A DNA stretch of 64,000 bases from the NCBI RefSeq assembly GCF_025698545.1, contig NC_068575.1:50911980-50975979 (forward strand). The letters are read 5' to 3'. Source of the stretch: Gossypium raimondii. Taxonomy: Eukaryota > Streptophyta > Magnoliopsida > Malvales > Malvaceae. The translations under genes and the position numbers were made by a program. Positions 36,618 through 47,689 of the stretch are shown piece by piece; position 1 is the stretch's first letter; each line of letters starts with the position of its first letter. The notes beneath the pieces are model-generated. The model made no database searches, was not told where the DNA came from, and worked only from the letters and a program-made list of their open reading frames with translations.

Positions 36618-37056
36618 ATCATTGTCATCTAATGGTCACCATTCTTTCTCAAATTCCAAATTCATCCAAGGGCTCAAAATTTTCCACCAACTTATGAAAT
36701 TTTTTCTTATAAATATCTAATTATAAAATGACCCTTTTACCTTTAAACTTTCTCTGCAATTCCAGCCTTGATTCGTTGTTAACTTTTGGTAAAATCACAC
36801 TTCTAATCCTTATTCTTTCACATTTTACTTCAATTTAAGCGTTCTTATTTTTTAATTTTTATATTTTTCCCCAACACTTTTCACTTTCTTACAATTTAAT
36901 AATACCTTGGATTTATTTTTCTCAATACACGAGTCTTTTTAGTTCCTCCCAGTATCCAACTACCTACCTAATTTAATTATTCCAACAATTCTAACACGTG
37001 TGGTCTCGTATAAACACTATTTTCGGCTTAAGGGATTTTAAGGATGGTACACAGTA

Positions 37057-38191
37057 ATTAAGACTCATGCTAAGATAATCCCCTCGATAAATACTTCTTA
37101 TCAACACCAAAACAAAAGACATGAGATATATCCTACATAGCTTACATAGTCTATACTCTTTTCAAATATGATCTCAACACATTAAACCATCATTTGCAAT
37201 TGCTTTTAACACCCTTTGATGTATCACCTTTATTTTAATAATGGTGTACAATTTATGTAACTTAATTGATATGAGAAAATATATATCTTTGAAAAATCAG
37301 ATGAGTTTATATGAATACTTATGATGCCCTCGGGGTCTAGTTTACAGCAACCACATTTATATGTAGTTCAGTATTTGAAGTTACACTTTCATATGTATAT
37401 ATGGCTTTTCTTAGATATGTTGTTGTTTTATTTTGCTTATTTAAATTGGCATGTATTATCATCATATTTTTATTCGTTCAAATATAGAGGTCTTGTAGTA
37501 TGTATAATATTATTGATGATTAAGTTTAATGTCTCAAATTAAAACATTAATTTAGTTAAAAGAGTCGATATTTCTAAATAAAATATTTTAATAACTACAT
37601 ATTGAAGATAACTACTCATTTAAAATTTTATTTTTGTCCTAAAATTTAACATTTAAATTCACTTTTAATTAAATATAAATATATATTTTTATTACTTAGA
37701 ATTCAAACTCTTAAATTGAATAATAATACACACTTAAATTTATTAAAATCACATTTTCTTTATTATTATAATAACAACAACGTCACTAAAATTGAAGCAA
37801 CAAATATAAATATATATTAAATTACAATTATTTTCACCCTAATTAAATTATAGTGTTTTATAGTGGTGCATCAAATTTAATAGCATTCCAAATGAAATCA
37901 AAACTGTTCATGATTCTTAAAATATTTATTTAAGCTAATCCTTTTAGTGTCTTAAGGGTTGCACAGTCTTTTTTATCATTAAAATGATGACTAAGTCTTA
38001 GAGAGATTGTTAGCTTGTTAGTAGGAGTAGGAAGCTAAGTTTGTTAGCTTGAGTCATGTATATAATCTTTTAGAAATTTACATAGCATCCCGTTTAAGAT
38101 AAACTTTATTACATTAAACCCCTTAAAAATTTAAATTCTAAAAACCAACCCCTTTTAAAGTTTAAAAAATATATATATTTATCCAATTACA
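37057..38191. other. intergenic, AT-rich, no gene
   Basis: Short frames only (for example 37321-37542, hydrophobic, no motif). May include upstream parts of the broken hAT transposase gene, but nothing recognisable is left. Confidence 0.5.
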
Positions 38192-38785
38192 ATGAAGCAT
38201 CACTTTCATGTAGATATATTTTACGCTACAATTGACTCTCAATTGTACAAATTGAATGAGAAGTTTAAAGAAGATATGGTGGAACTGCTTATGCTTTGTT
38301 CAGCTTTGGATCCTCGGGATGACTACAAATTAATCTTTCAATATTGATAAAATTTGTAAGCTTGTAGAGAGATTCTATCCTGAAGACTTTTCAAAGCAAG
38401 AGAAGTTGCATTTGAGATGTCAACTAGACCACTTTGATCTTAATATTCGTCAACATACATCTTTGCAAAATTATCCTCAATTCCTAAATTATGCCAAGAG
38501 TTGACCAAGATAGGAAAGTTAGTTATTTACTCGCTTGTTGATAAATTAATTCGACTTGTGTTGACTCTTCCTATTTCAATAGCTACTATTGAGCGTGCAT
38601 TTTTTGCTATTAAAATTGTGAAGACAAAACTTCGAAATAAAATGAAAGATTATTTGGGAAGATACTTGATCACATACATTAAAAAAGAAATTGCACTGAC
38701 CTTTGACGATGATTCAATTATTGATGATTTCTGTGACATGAAAGAAAGGAAATTACAATTTAAAATGCCCAACTTGTTTAAATAG
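38192..38785 (+). pseudogene. hAT transposase remnant, C-terminal part
   Basis: Two frames together resemble the C-terminal third of Ac/TTF-zinc-finger-type hAT transposases. Frame one (38192-38347) reads FHVDIFYATIDSQL then ELLMLCSALDPRDDYK and hits a stop; after a frame shift the following DNA reads VERFYPEDFSKQEKLHL. The last frame (38501-38785) holds the dimerisation domain, with LTLPISIATIERAFFAIKIV and KTKLRNKM. At least one frameshift and several stops make it non-functional. The N-terminal zinc finger and catalytic region are missing. It may be left from an autonomous relative of some hAT element; a link with the two short hAT copies nearby cannot be shown. Confidence 0.82.
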
Positions 38786-39481
38786 GCAAGTGATTTTTTT
38801 TTTTTTTTGTATTTTAGATCATATGATTTCTATATGTCAAAATTATATTTTAATTTTGATTTTTTCATAAATAGTAGAAGATCATACTAAATTTTGGATT
38901 TTGATATGTTAGTATTACTTATTAGAAATTAGAAGTATAATGTAATTATTAAGGTTAAAAGGTTAAACTTTAATCTTATTCATATTTCAATCATAAATAT
39001 ATATGTATACTTGAATAATTATACACTAAAATTAATAGTAAAAAAATATATAGTCAATAATATTAATATAGATTTATTCCCAAGTCGTATTTCCGTACCC
39101 CACTACTGTAAATATAAGCATAGCTTAGTTAATGAATTTGATCACCCTTCCCCCATTCTTGCTTTCTGTGCTTCAATTAGTTGTCTGTTAAATTAACAAA
39201 CCTCAATATTATAGTAGTTTGCACTTTGCAGGAATAAACTTGTTGCAATTTGATTTTGTCGTTGGTGTTTTAATCATTTTATTTTTTTATTACACATATG
39301 ACACTGGGTTACGAAATAAGAAGAAATCTTCTTGTATCCCATAATTTCGAAACCTTCGAGATTCGTAGAGTTTTAGAACAAGCTTCATTTGCCTTTGGAT
39401 AAAGACAATTCCTGGGAATATTAATGGGAAAACAAAGCAAAAAACATATGCAACAAATTTATATATATGAACTAAACTTGT
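38786..39481. other. intergenic / 3' flank of the dioxygenase gene
   Basis: AT-rich with a T run near 38793. No gene is supported; a 61-codon frame at 39011-39196 has no recognisable feature. Confidence 0.5.
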
Positions 39482-40832
39482 CTAAGGATTGAGGGTTATG
39501 AGCTCCTTAACAGCTTCACCGGTATCATCGGGGTTGAGTACGAAAGCAGTAACGAAGTCAACAAATTTGAAGGCCTTGTAAATTGCAGGATTGCTTGCAT
39601 TAACCAAAGCTTTAGCCGGTTCTATGAGGCTCTCATCCCTTGGATACACGAAGAAACAAATTGTCGTCCTAGCATATCTCGAGTTCGTCACCACTCGATG
39701 TTCAGCTCCTTTTAGTTTCCCGTTGCTGATAATCTATCCCCGCCACCCAAATAAAAAATAGTATGAGAAAATTTAAAAAAAATAAAAGTTTATGAGGAAT
39801 GATATGATGGGGGGGGGGGGTACCTGTAAAAGGTAGCCTATATTAACGACGAAGGCATGAGGAAGAGGTTGGACGCCAATCCATCGGCCATCTTTGAAGA
39901 CTTGGAGGCCATTTATTTGACCTTGAAGAAGAATGGTAATGATGGTAGGATCGCAGTGTTTAGATAATCCCAGTGTTAAACTAGGTGCGGGGCATGGAGG
40001 GTAATAATTAATCATGATTTTGGGAACTTGAGTGAGATCGTTGCTGAAATAATCGACGCTAAGCCCTAATCCTTCACATATAAACTCTAGGATCCTACAA
40101 CTCAACTTCCACATTTCAACCGAATACGTCCCAACCACTTCTCTGAAATTAATTAATGAACCAAAAGAAGAATGGAAGGGTCAAATTGTGGAAAGTCAAT
40201 AACCACGAATATTTCATGCAGATTACATTTAAAGCTGGAAGTTTAAGACATATCACATACTATATATAAAGTTTTGATTAGAAATGACGTGATAGTTTAC
40301 CTGTATCTAGTTGGTTTTTCAGGCCAATATTGAATGCGTTCATCTAAAGGACGACAAGGGTGCGTCACGGCATCCCTCCAATAGTGAAAATCCTCCCTGG
40401 GATAAGCGTAGCTGCTCGTGTACAGTTTGCAGCTTCCGTTGGGGTCCTTGCCGCATTCCCTTTCTTTGTCCAACCCAGGCATAGCATGGAATTCTTCTGC
40501 AACATTCCTCGTTTCATCCATTAACTCCTCCGAAACTCCATGATTGATTACCTGATGTTTTCCAAATATATATTATTACTGTATAAAAAAAAGGATGTTA
40601 ATTAATCTTATATCATGTGATTATATACATATGTTTGTACCTGGAAAAATCCGTAATCTTGACTAGCTTTCAGGATTTGTTGAATGGTATCTTTTGGATC
40701 ATGACACTGAAGATCAATCACGGGGATGGATTTTTCCAATGGAACAACGAGATTTCCGGGTCTTCTCTCTGGTGGCATCACATAACTTTCTGGTAAAGAT
40801 CCATCATAACACCAGCTCGAAAGAAGTTCCAT
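39482..40832 (-). CDS. 2-oxoglutarate/Fe(II)-dependent dioxygenase, H6H/DMR6-like
   Basis: Four exons, all with GT-AG borders and matching phase: 40641-40832, 40301-40551, 39824-40142, 39482-39733, giving 337 residues. Exon 1 ends GFFQ and exon 2 opens VINHGVSEE, the classic N-terminal (DIOX_N) junction. In the C-terminal half the Fe ligands are His210 and Asp212 (KHCDPT) and His266 (EHRVVTN); NYYPPCP is at 193-199. The 2-oxoglutarate-binding RxS is here Arg276-Thr-Thr278, a conservative change, and the usual NIGDxLQ reads NIGYLLQ at 248-254. The closest family by eye is the cytosolic hyoscyamine 6-hydroxylase-like/DMR6-like group of specialised-metabolism hydroxylases and desaturases; the substrate cannot be predicted. 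A C run next to the exon 3 donor (39809-39820) is intronic. Confidence 0.9.
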
Positions 40833-42730
40833 GGTTTCAATCTCAACGCAAAAGTTTCGAAACTATAGAAGATGTAGGTTGTTTTTCTTCGAAGCTGTGT
40901 AAGCCATGGAGGCCAAGGTAGAGGAAGTAAACGGGGGCATTAAAATCCTAGTCCCATAGAAAGTTGACCCGTAAATAAACAAATAAAATCCCTTTCGCAA
41001 GCCATATGCACCGCATCATCCAATTTTCTAATTATATAGCAATGATAAAGATGCTGATGATATTGAATTGGCAAGTTGACATTATTTTTTTTCCCAAGAA
41101 ATTAAATTAGTTCACATTGTTTTTCCACCTTTCTTTATTAATCCAAGGTGGTGGGATGATGTATGATTTGTTATTCAATTCTTGCTTGCTCTGAAATGCA
41201 CGTAATTATGTAGTAAAAAAAATAAATATTGGAGCCATAGTATAGTAGCATCTTAGATAGAACTCCATGGCAGCCTCTAAACCGAGAAAGTTTGAATCAT
41301 GGAAAAGATTTGTAGTTTTAATTATACATGAATTTTGATGATACATGAATTTTAATTTTATATAATTAGACACATCAAACTTTGATTATGCTTAGATGTA
41401 TACATATAAAATTGATTTCGATTTAATTGTACACATAAATAGATTAAATTATTTTTACATTGGATAAGTGTAATCATTTGTGTATGCAATATATAAATAT
41501 AAAATTATATTATATCGATAATAGTGTTGGTCGTTTGTAAAAACTAAATTATGTCACATGTAAAATTATACAAAATCAAAGTTGATATAGAGTTAAAATT
41601 CAAGTCATCCCCCAAAAAATGGAAAGATTGTTGATTGATTGGCATGACATCATTTTTGCTTAGAAGGACACAGCAGTTATGCCAAAGAGAGTAATAAAGG
41701 AGGAGCTAGCCCACGGTGAAGCGTAACTTTTAACATTATTGCTAGCTGGGAATACGTAGTTTAAGATGAATGAGAGATAAACGGAGGATTAAAAAGCAAA
41801 TGGTGAAAGTGAGGGGTTACCCTCAAGTTGCAAAAGATTTGAGTCGGAAATGCAAGCATGGAGAGGATGATATTTTGTTTTGGGGGTATTGGAAAAAGAT
41901 TAGAAAATGTCCAAGTTTTGTTGCTTACTTCACGGAATACAAAATAATAATAAAGGGAGGTTAGGTTAATAGGAAACAATAGATTTGTGTTATGGATAAT
42001 AGTTTTTAATCATAGAATTCCCGACAATCACGTATTGGTAAACCACTACATGATGAACATCAACATGGGTGATTGGAGCACGTAAAGTACTAAAGCAACC
42101 CAATCAACAAACGGAAGCAACTCAATCCAATGTTCTTCCACTTACAAAAACAACTAAACCTCATCATTTTATAATTTTGTACCCTCAAATTTGAATTTTC
42201 AAGTTTTATTTTATATTTAACCCCATTTTTAATTTTATTTTTAAATATTTTTTTGGGTTAAAGTTCAATTTTAATATTAATTTTAAGTGATTGAAACATA
42301 ATAAAAAATAATAAAAAGTGTGTTTGGATGAAGAATTTTAAAATTTTGAGATTTTTAAATGCTAGTACTTTTAATTCTTTTGTTTTAATAAATAATTGAT
42401 TTGGAAAAAAATAGGCTATTAGAATTTCACATATTAAACAATAATTATAAAAGAATAATAATTACATTAAAATAAATAATATAAAATATTCAATATAAAT
42501 ATCATTATATTTGTTTAAAAGTTATAAATAGCTTTAAATACAAAATTTTAAAATATATATTAAAATTAAATAAAATGATTTTTAAAAAAATAAAAATAAT
42601 TTTTGAAATTTAAGTTTTCTTTTATACAAAATTTTGAGGAATTTTGAAAAATTAAATTGTAATTTGAAAAAAAAATGAGATATTAAAATTTCCTCTTAAA
42701 ATTAATCACAAGTTTTAAAATTCTCCAATA
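40833..42730. other. upstream of the dioxygenase gene; AT-rich, no gene
   Basis: Contains the dioxygenase promoter region. The short frames at 41761-41979 (both strands) show no domain. The last 500 bp is very A/T-rich, a common insertion context for the CACTA element that follows. Confidence 0.5.
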
Positions 42731-42733
42731 TAT

Positions 42734-43530
42734 CACTACACCAAAATAGGTTTTTAGCGGCATTTTTAGTGGCGCTTGGACAAAAAACATCGCTAAAAAT
42801 CGAGCATTAGCGGCGCTTCTACAAAAATGCCGCTAAAGATCGAAAAGTAGCGGCGCATTTAGGAAAACACCGCTAATAATAAGCATTAGCTGCGTTTCAT
42901 GAAAAGCGCCGCAAAAAACCTAAGGCCAACGACGCCGTTTTCTGAGTTTTGGGCCTTTAGAGGCGTTTTTTAAAAAGTGCTGCTAATGCTCGGGGGACTT
43001 AGCGGCGTTTTTTGAAAAGCGTCGCAAAAAACCTAAGGCCAACGGCGCCGTTTTCTAAGTTTTTGGGTCTGTAGCGGCGTTTTATCAAACGTGCCGCTAA
43101 TGCTCTTTCCTTTAGCGGCGTTTTCTAAAAAGCGCCGCTAATGCTCGGGGGACTTAGCGGCGTTTTCCGAAAAGCGTCGCAAAAAACCTAAGGCCAACGA
43201 CGCTGTTTTCTGAGTTTTGGGCCTTTAGCGACGGTTTTTAAAAAGCGCCGCTAATGCTCGGGGGACTTAGCAGCGTTTCATGAAAAGTGCCGCAAAAAAC
43301 CTAAGGCCAACGACGCCGTTTTCTGAGTTTTTGGGTCTTTAGCGGCATTTTTTCAAAAGCGCCACTAATGCTCTTTCCTTTAGCGGTGTTTTCTAAAAAG
43401 CGTCGCAAAAAACCTAAGGCCAACGACGCCTTTTTTGAGTTTTTGGGCCTTTAGCGGCGTTTTCTGAAAAAGCGCCGCTAATGCTCCGGCCTTTAGCGGC
43501 GTTTTTGAGGAAGCGCCGCTAATAGTAATA
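42734..43530. repeat. left TIR and subterminal repeat array of the CACTA element
   Basis: After the TIR, words TTTAGCGGCGTTTT and their complement AAAAGCGCCGCTAA alternate, forming many small hairpins. A longer unit with CCTAAGGCCAACGACGCCG recurs at about 42918, 43032, 43188, 43300 and 43420 (spacings about 112-156 bp). Such arrays bind the TnpA-type protein in known En/Spm elements. They are far more CG-rich than the surrounding DNA. Confidence 0.88.
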
Positions 43531-44094
43531 AAAAACCATTCTAATTATCTCATTCTTTGATATATTTTTTTATTATAAGATGAATATATTGGTCAAATTT
43601 ACATTTAAATGATAACAAATAATATTAATGTTTAATACAAAATGTTTTTATTAAAGAGAATTTCTAACTCCTAACTATTTATTATTATTTTTCAATCACA
43701 GTTTATTTAAACTATTTTACTAGAAAAATATATTAAATTATGAGTAAAATAAAATATCATAAAACTTAAATTGTTGTGTTGTAAAGAATAAAAAATAGCA
43801 TAAATTTTGATATATAGTTCGACTAAATTAATAAATCAAAGATAGTAATATAAAACACCAAATTAATATCGTGATTAATAATATTATATATTATTTAGTC
43901 GGGTTAGTACGGATAATGATGAATAAATATGATAATATGCATGGGACATGGCTACATATATAGCTTCCTAAAACGATGTGGAGTGGGCACCAAACTCTAA
44001 TAATATGTAGTCCATGCCACAGTAGAATGGGTTGAAACATCTTTTTCTCTGGATAATGATATGCAAGTGAGATGCTTAGGGGTTAGGGGTTTAG
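43531..44094. other. CACTA interior, left spacer
   Basis: AT-rich, no coding sequence seen. The last 20 bp (TTAGGGGTTAGGGGTTTAG, 44077-44094) belongs to the telomere-like tract that is interrupted by the solo LTR. Confidence 0.5.
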
Positions 44095-47059
44095 TGTAAC
44101 ACCCCTTAACCGTATCCAACACCGGAATAGGGTACGAGGCATTACCAAAACACATACACTTGTAAACGTATTTAACCGAGTTATAAAATTTCATCAAAAT
44201 TAAAACTTTCAAAATAATTAACATGTTTCTATAACTTTTCACAATATATCCTCAAAATATTATAATCATAATAATTAGGGCCTGCGAGACCCGATACATA
44301 CTCATGCAATTTAATGCTTCATTTCCATTTCATTCAATTCGCAATTTCTCATGCTCATAATTTAAATCATATCACTAGCAATTTCCATTTAATTCACGTA
44401 CAATTCGATGACATCAAATTCAAAACTAATACGTATTTACCATTTAACTCAATGTTTATTGATTATACCATTCAATAACACATTTATGAAATTCTCAATT
44501 TAGCAATGAAAATATCACTTTAGTTTGAATAACAACATCGTCCTGATATAAATACACTACCACTTATCCATTTACTTTAATTCTTTCGGGCCCATTTGTC
44601 ACTTACCATCCTTAATCAAATTAGGGAACGGTCACGGAAAATTGAGTACTTCACTTTCACTTTGCCATAGTATAACTATGGTCTTACGATATGATCACTT
44701 ATCACTTGTCCCCGATCGATAAGTGTAGCCACCTATCACTTTGTTTACGATCGATAAGTGTAGCCACTTATCACTTTGTTTCTTGATCAGATAAGTGTAG
44801 CCACTTATCACTTTGTTTCTTGATCAGATAAGTGTAGCCACTTATCACTTTGTCTCTTGATCAGATAAGTGTAGCTAAAGCTATTACTTATCACTTTGTC
44901 TCTTGATCAGATAAGTATAGCCGAAGCTATCACTTATCACTTTTCACTTGTCACTTGATCGGATAAGTGTAGCCAAGCTATCACTTATCACTTTCCACTT
45001 TCCACTTGTCACTTGATCGATAAGTGTAGTGAAGCTATCACTTATCACTTTGTCACTTGATCGAAGTACTCAAATCCGCGTTCGCTCAATTTGATCATTT
45101 ATTCATATATCGGGCTTACCAACATGTGTTAATTCATAAACCATTCATGGTATTATTTCATGCCAAATCATATACTGAATATACCATACACACATACTAT
45201 GAAACTTTATTTTCACACATGAGCTTAAACCATGACCAATAATGCACAAAATAAGCATCATTCATATTTCATCGTTTATGAGTTATAATCAAACATATGA
45301 CCATTTATACACGAATCATTCATATATTTCCCAATTTTCCTCCTCCTCCTCTCCCTTCCACATCCTTAATGTGTATAACACACTTAAACAACATTAACCA
45401 TAATTTCAATATTCACTAACATGTATATTCAAAGCTGTTTATCCGAGTCAGAGTCACTAAATTATTTTTATCCGGAGCTACAGAGCTCCAAATTAAGATC
45501 CGTTAATTTTCCCTGAAACTAGACTCACATATCTTCATACCATAAAATTTTCATAATTTTTGGTTCAGCCAAATAGTACAGTTTATTCTTTAAAGTTTCC
45601 CCTGTTTCGCTGTCTGACAGTTCCGACCACTCTTCACTAAAATTAATTATCTCATTGTACAGAATTCGGATGATGTTTTAGCTTGTTTCTTCTAAAATAG
45701 ACTCATTAAGGATTCTAACCATATAAACTATAACTCATAATCATTTTTTACAATTTTTAATGATTTTCCAAAGTCAGAACAGGGGAACCCGAATTCATTC
45801 TGACCTTGTCTCACAAAATCTATTATATCTCATGATTTACAATTCCATTGCTTACATAATTTCTTTTATAAGAAACTAGACTCAATAAGCTTTAGTTTCA
45901 TATTTTATTCATCCTCTAATTCAATCTCTACAATTTTGGTGATTTTTCAAAGTTACACTACTGCTGCTGTCCAAAACTGCTTTAGTGCAAAATGTTGATT
46001 TCCATTTTGCCCCAAATTTCACAGTTTATACAATTCGGTCCTTTCTCAATTAACCCCTCAATTAATCTAATTTTCTCAATTAGTACTTTACTAGACATTA
46101 TAAGTTGTTACACAACTATTGAAATTCAGAATTTCCACATATAACTCTATCTTCAAACTCTTTTACTATTAGGTCCCAAACATTCACTTTCTATTCAATT
46201 CTTTCAATAAAATCAGCATATGAACAATTTAAAGCTCTAATTTCATGCTAAATCATCATATACTTCCAGCACATATTCATATCAACTTTCAACTTCTTTC
46301 ATAAAATCAAAACTAATGAATTTAACAAGTGGGCCTAGTTGTAAAAGTCATAAAATACAAAATTTCAAGAAATAGTCAAGAATTGAACTTACTTGTAATA
46401 AAATATGAAGAACCAGCTTGAAGAAGCCCTTCCATGGTGTTTTAGCTGATGAGAATTCAGAAAAATGAAGAGAAATCTAGATAATTCCACTTGGGTCCTA
46501 ACTTTATTAAGCAAATTTTGCAATTTTCCAATTTTGCCCTTAATTCTCCTTACTTTCTTGCTGATTTCATGCCTCTGTTGTCCAGCCCAAATAGACCTTG
46601 GGTCTATTTGTCTTTTAAGCCCTCTTCCTTTTATCATTTAAGCTATTTAATCATTTCCCAAAATTTTGCATTTGTTACAATTTAGTCCTTTTGTTCAATT
46701 AATTATTGGAACTTTAAAATTTCTTAACGAAACTTTAATACTAACTTTTAACACTCCATAAATATTTATAAAAATATTTATGGCTCAGTTTAAAATCCCC
46801 GAGGTCTTGATACCTCATTTCGATTCTAATTATTTTAATATTTATTTCTAGTGCACTATTCACTATTTCAAAAATTTTCCTAACTTCATATTTAACTTAT
46901 ACTTACTAAATTAATAATATTTTCTACCCATTTGTCGAATTTAGTGATCTCGAATCACCGTTCCGACACCTCTGAAAATTCAAGCCATTACATTTTTTTT
47001 CGTCAGATTTGTGGTCCCGAAACCACTGTTCCGACTAAGCCTAAAATCGGGCTATTACA
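44095..47059 (-). mobile_element. solo LTR, about 3.0 kb, Tekay/Del-like (copy C)
   Basis: TGTAACACCCCTTAACCGTA...GGGCTATTACA with the exact duplication TTTAG at 44090-44094 and 47060-47064. From about 45240 to 47059 it is a close reverse-complement match to copy B, including the shared stretch that reads LLNKVRT.VELSRFLFIF in one frame. The outer 44095-45070 portion differs more and carries its own palindromic minisatellite. No gag/pol. It inserted into a TTTAGGG-like tract inside the CACTA element. Confidence 0.9.
44718..45060. repeat. palindromic minisatellite in LTR copy C
   Basis: Eight units start GATAAGTG at 44718, 44753, 44790, 44827, 44864, 44910, 44962 and 45019. Spacing is 35-37 bp for the first ones and grows to 46, 52 and 57 bp. 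Each unit has GATAAGTGTAGC followed by its complement CACTTATC, so every repeat can fold as a short hairpin, then a TTTGTCTCTTGATCA-like linker. Confidence 0.9.
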
Positions 47060-47580
47060 TTTAGGGTTTAAGGTTATAGGGGTCAGGTTAGGGTTTAGGG
47101 TCTAGATTAATTTTTTTAATTTATATTTTAAATATGTTCTTATGTAATTGTAAAAGAGATAATAATAAATTTAATAAATTGAAATTATGAATATAGTTGA
47201 GATTATGGCTTAAGAGATATATATATTAATATATGTTATATTTAATTACTGAGATTCATACCATTTGATATTATAAGAATCTAAAATATTTTTTTTGTAC
47301 TACAATAATATTACGATTTGGGATTTTTGGTTTTTGAGTTTGGGGTTTAGTTTTCGGGGTTAGGGGTTTGTGGTTTGGGTTTTTGAGTTTGGGGTTAGGG
47401 GTTTGGGAGTTTGGGAGTTTGGGGTTTGGGGTTTAAGGATAATTTATGGTATAATATTCGATTTTGGGGTTTGGTTTATGATTGTTTGTAGTTCCTGGGT
47501 TACGGGTACGGTGTTACGGCTAGCGGGTCACGAGTCATGAGTCATGAGTTTTAGGGTTTAAATATGGATATTTTATAATA
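47060..47580 (+). repeat. degenerate telomere-like (TTTAGGG)n tract
   Basis: TTTAGGGTTTAAGG and GGTTAGGGTTTAGGGTC at 47060-47103, then a longer G-rich run at 47325-47445 of GTTTGGGG / GGTTAGGGG / GGTTTGGG variants of the plant telomere repeat. The piece just left of the solo LTR (44077-44094) is the other half of the same tract. Degenerate, so old or of non-telomerase origin. Confidence 0.75.
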
Positions 47581-47689
47581 TAATTCAAATTAAATTAAAT
47601 TTGAATTATCAATTTAATAAATATATATATGAAAAAGGATTAAATCTCAGAAGCTTACATTAAGGATGGTTTAATGTTAAATTGAATTC

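Larger units (their letters stand above)
24209..37051 (-). mobile_element. outer solo LTR expanded to 12.8 kb by nested insertions
   Basis: TGTAATGCCC at the left and GGATGGTACA at the right are flanked by the exact 5-bp duplication CAGTA at 24204-24208 and 37052-37056. Subtracting the two nested LTRs and their duplications leaves about 2.93 kb, the same size as the free-standing Tekay/Del-like LTRs here, which independently supports the pairing of such distant ends. Near its left end (24445-24545) it carries degenerate blocks of the GTCGCGACAT type. No coding domain was found in any of its three segments (24209-25876, 31314-32155, 36618-37051). Confidence 0.8.

Noticed and set aside
42734..43530. 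CRISPR-like array of regularly spaced repeats
   Set aside because: Eukaryotic context, repeats of both orientations, irregular spacing, and position directly at a CACTA terminus.
4755..47059. Copies B and C as the two LTRs of one giant retrotransposon
   Set aside because: They are in opposite orientation and each has its own exact 5-bp target duplication.
47060..47580. A true chromosome end
   Set aside because: The TTTAGGG-like units are degenerate, short, and lie inside a transposon with genes on both sides.
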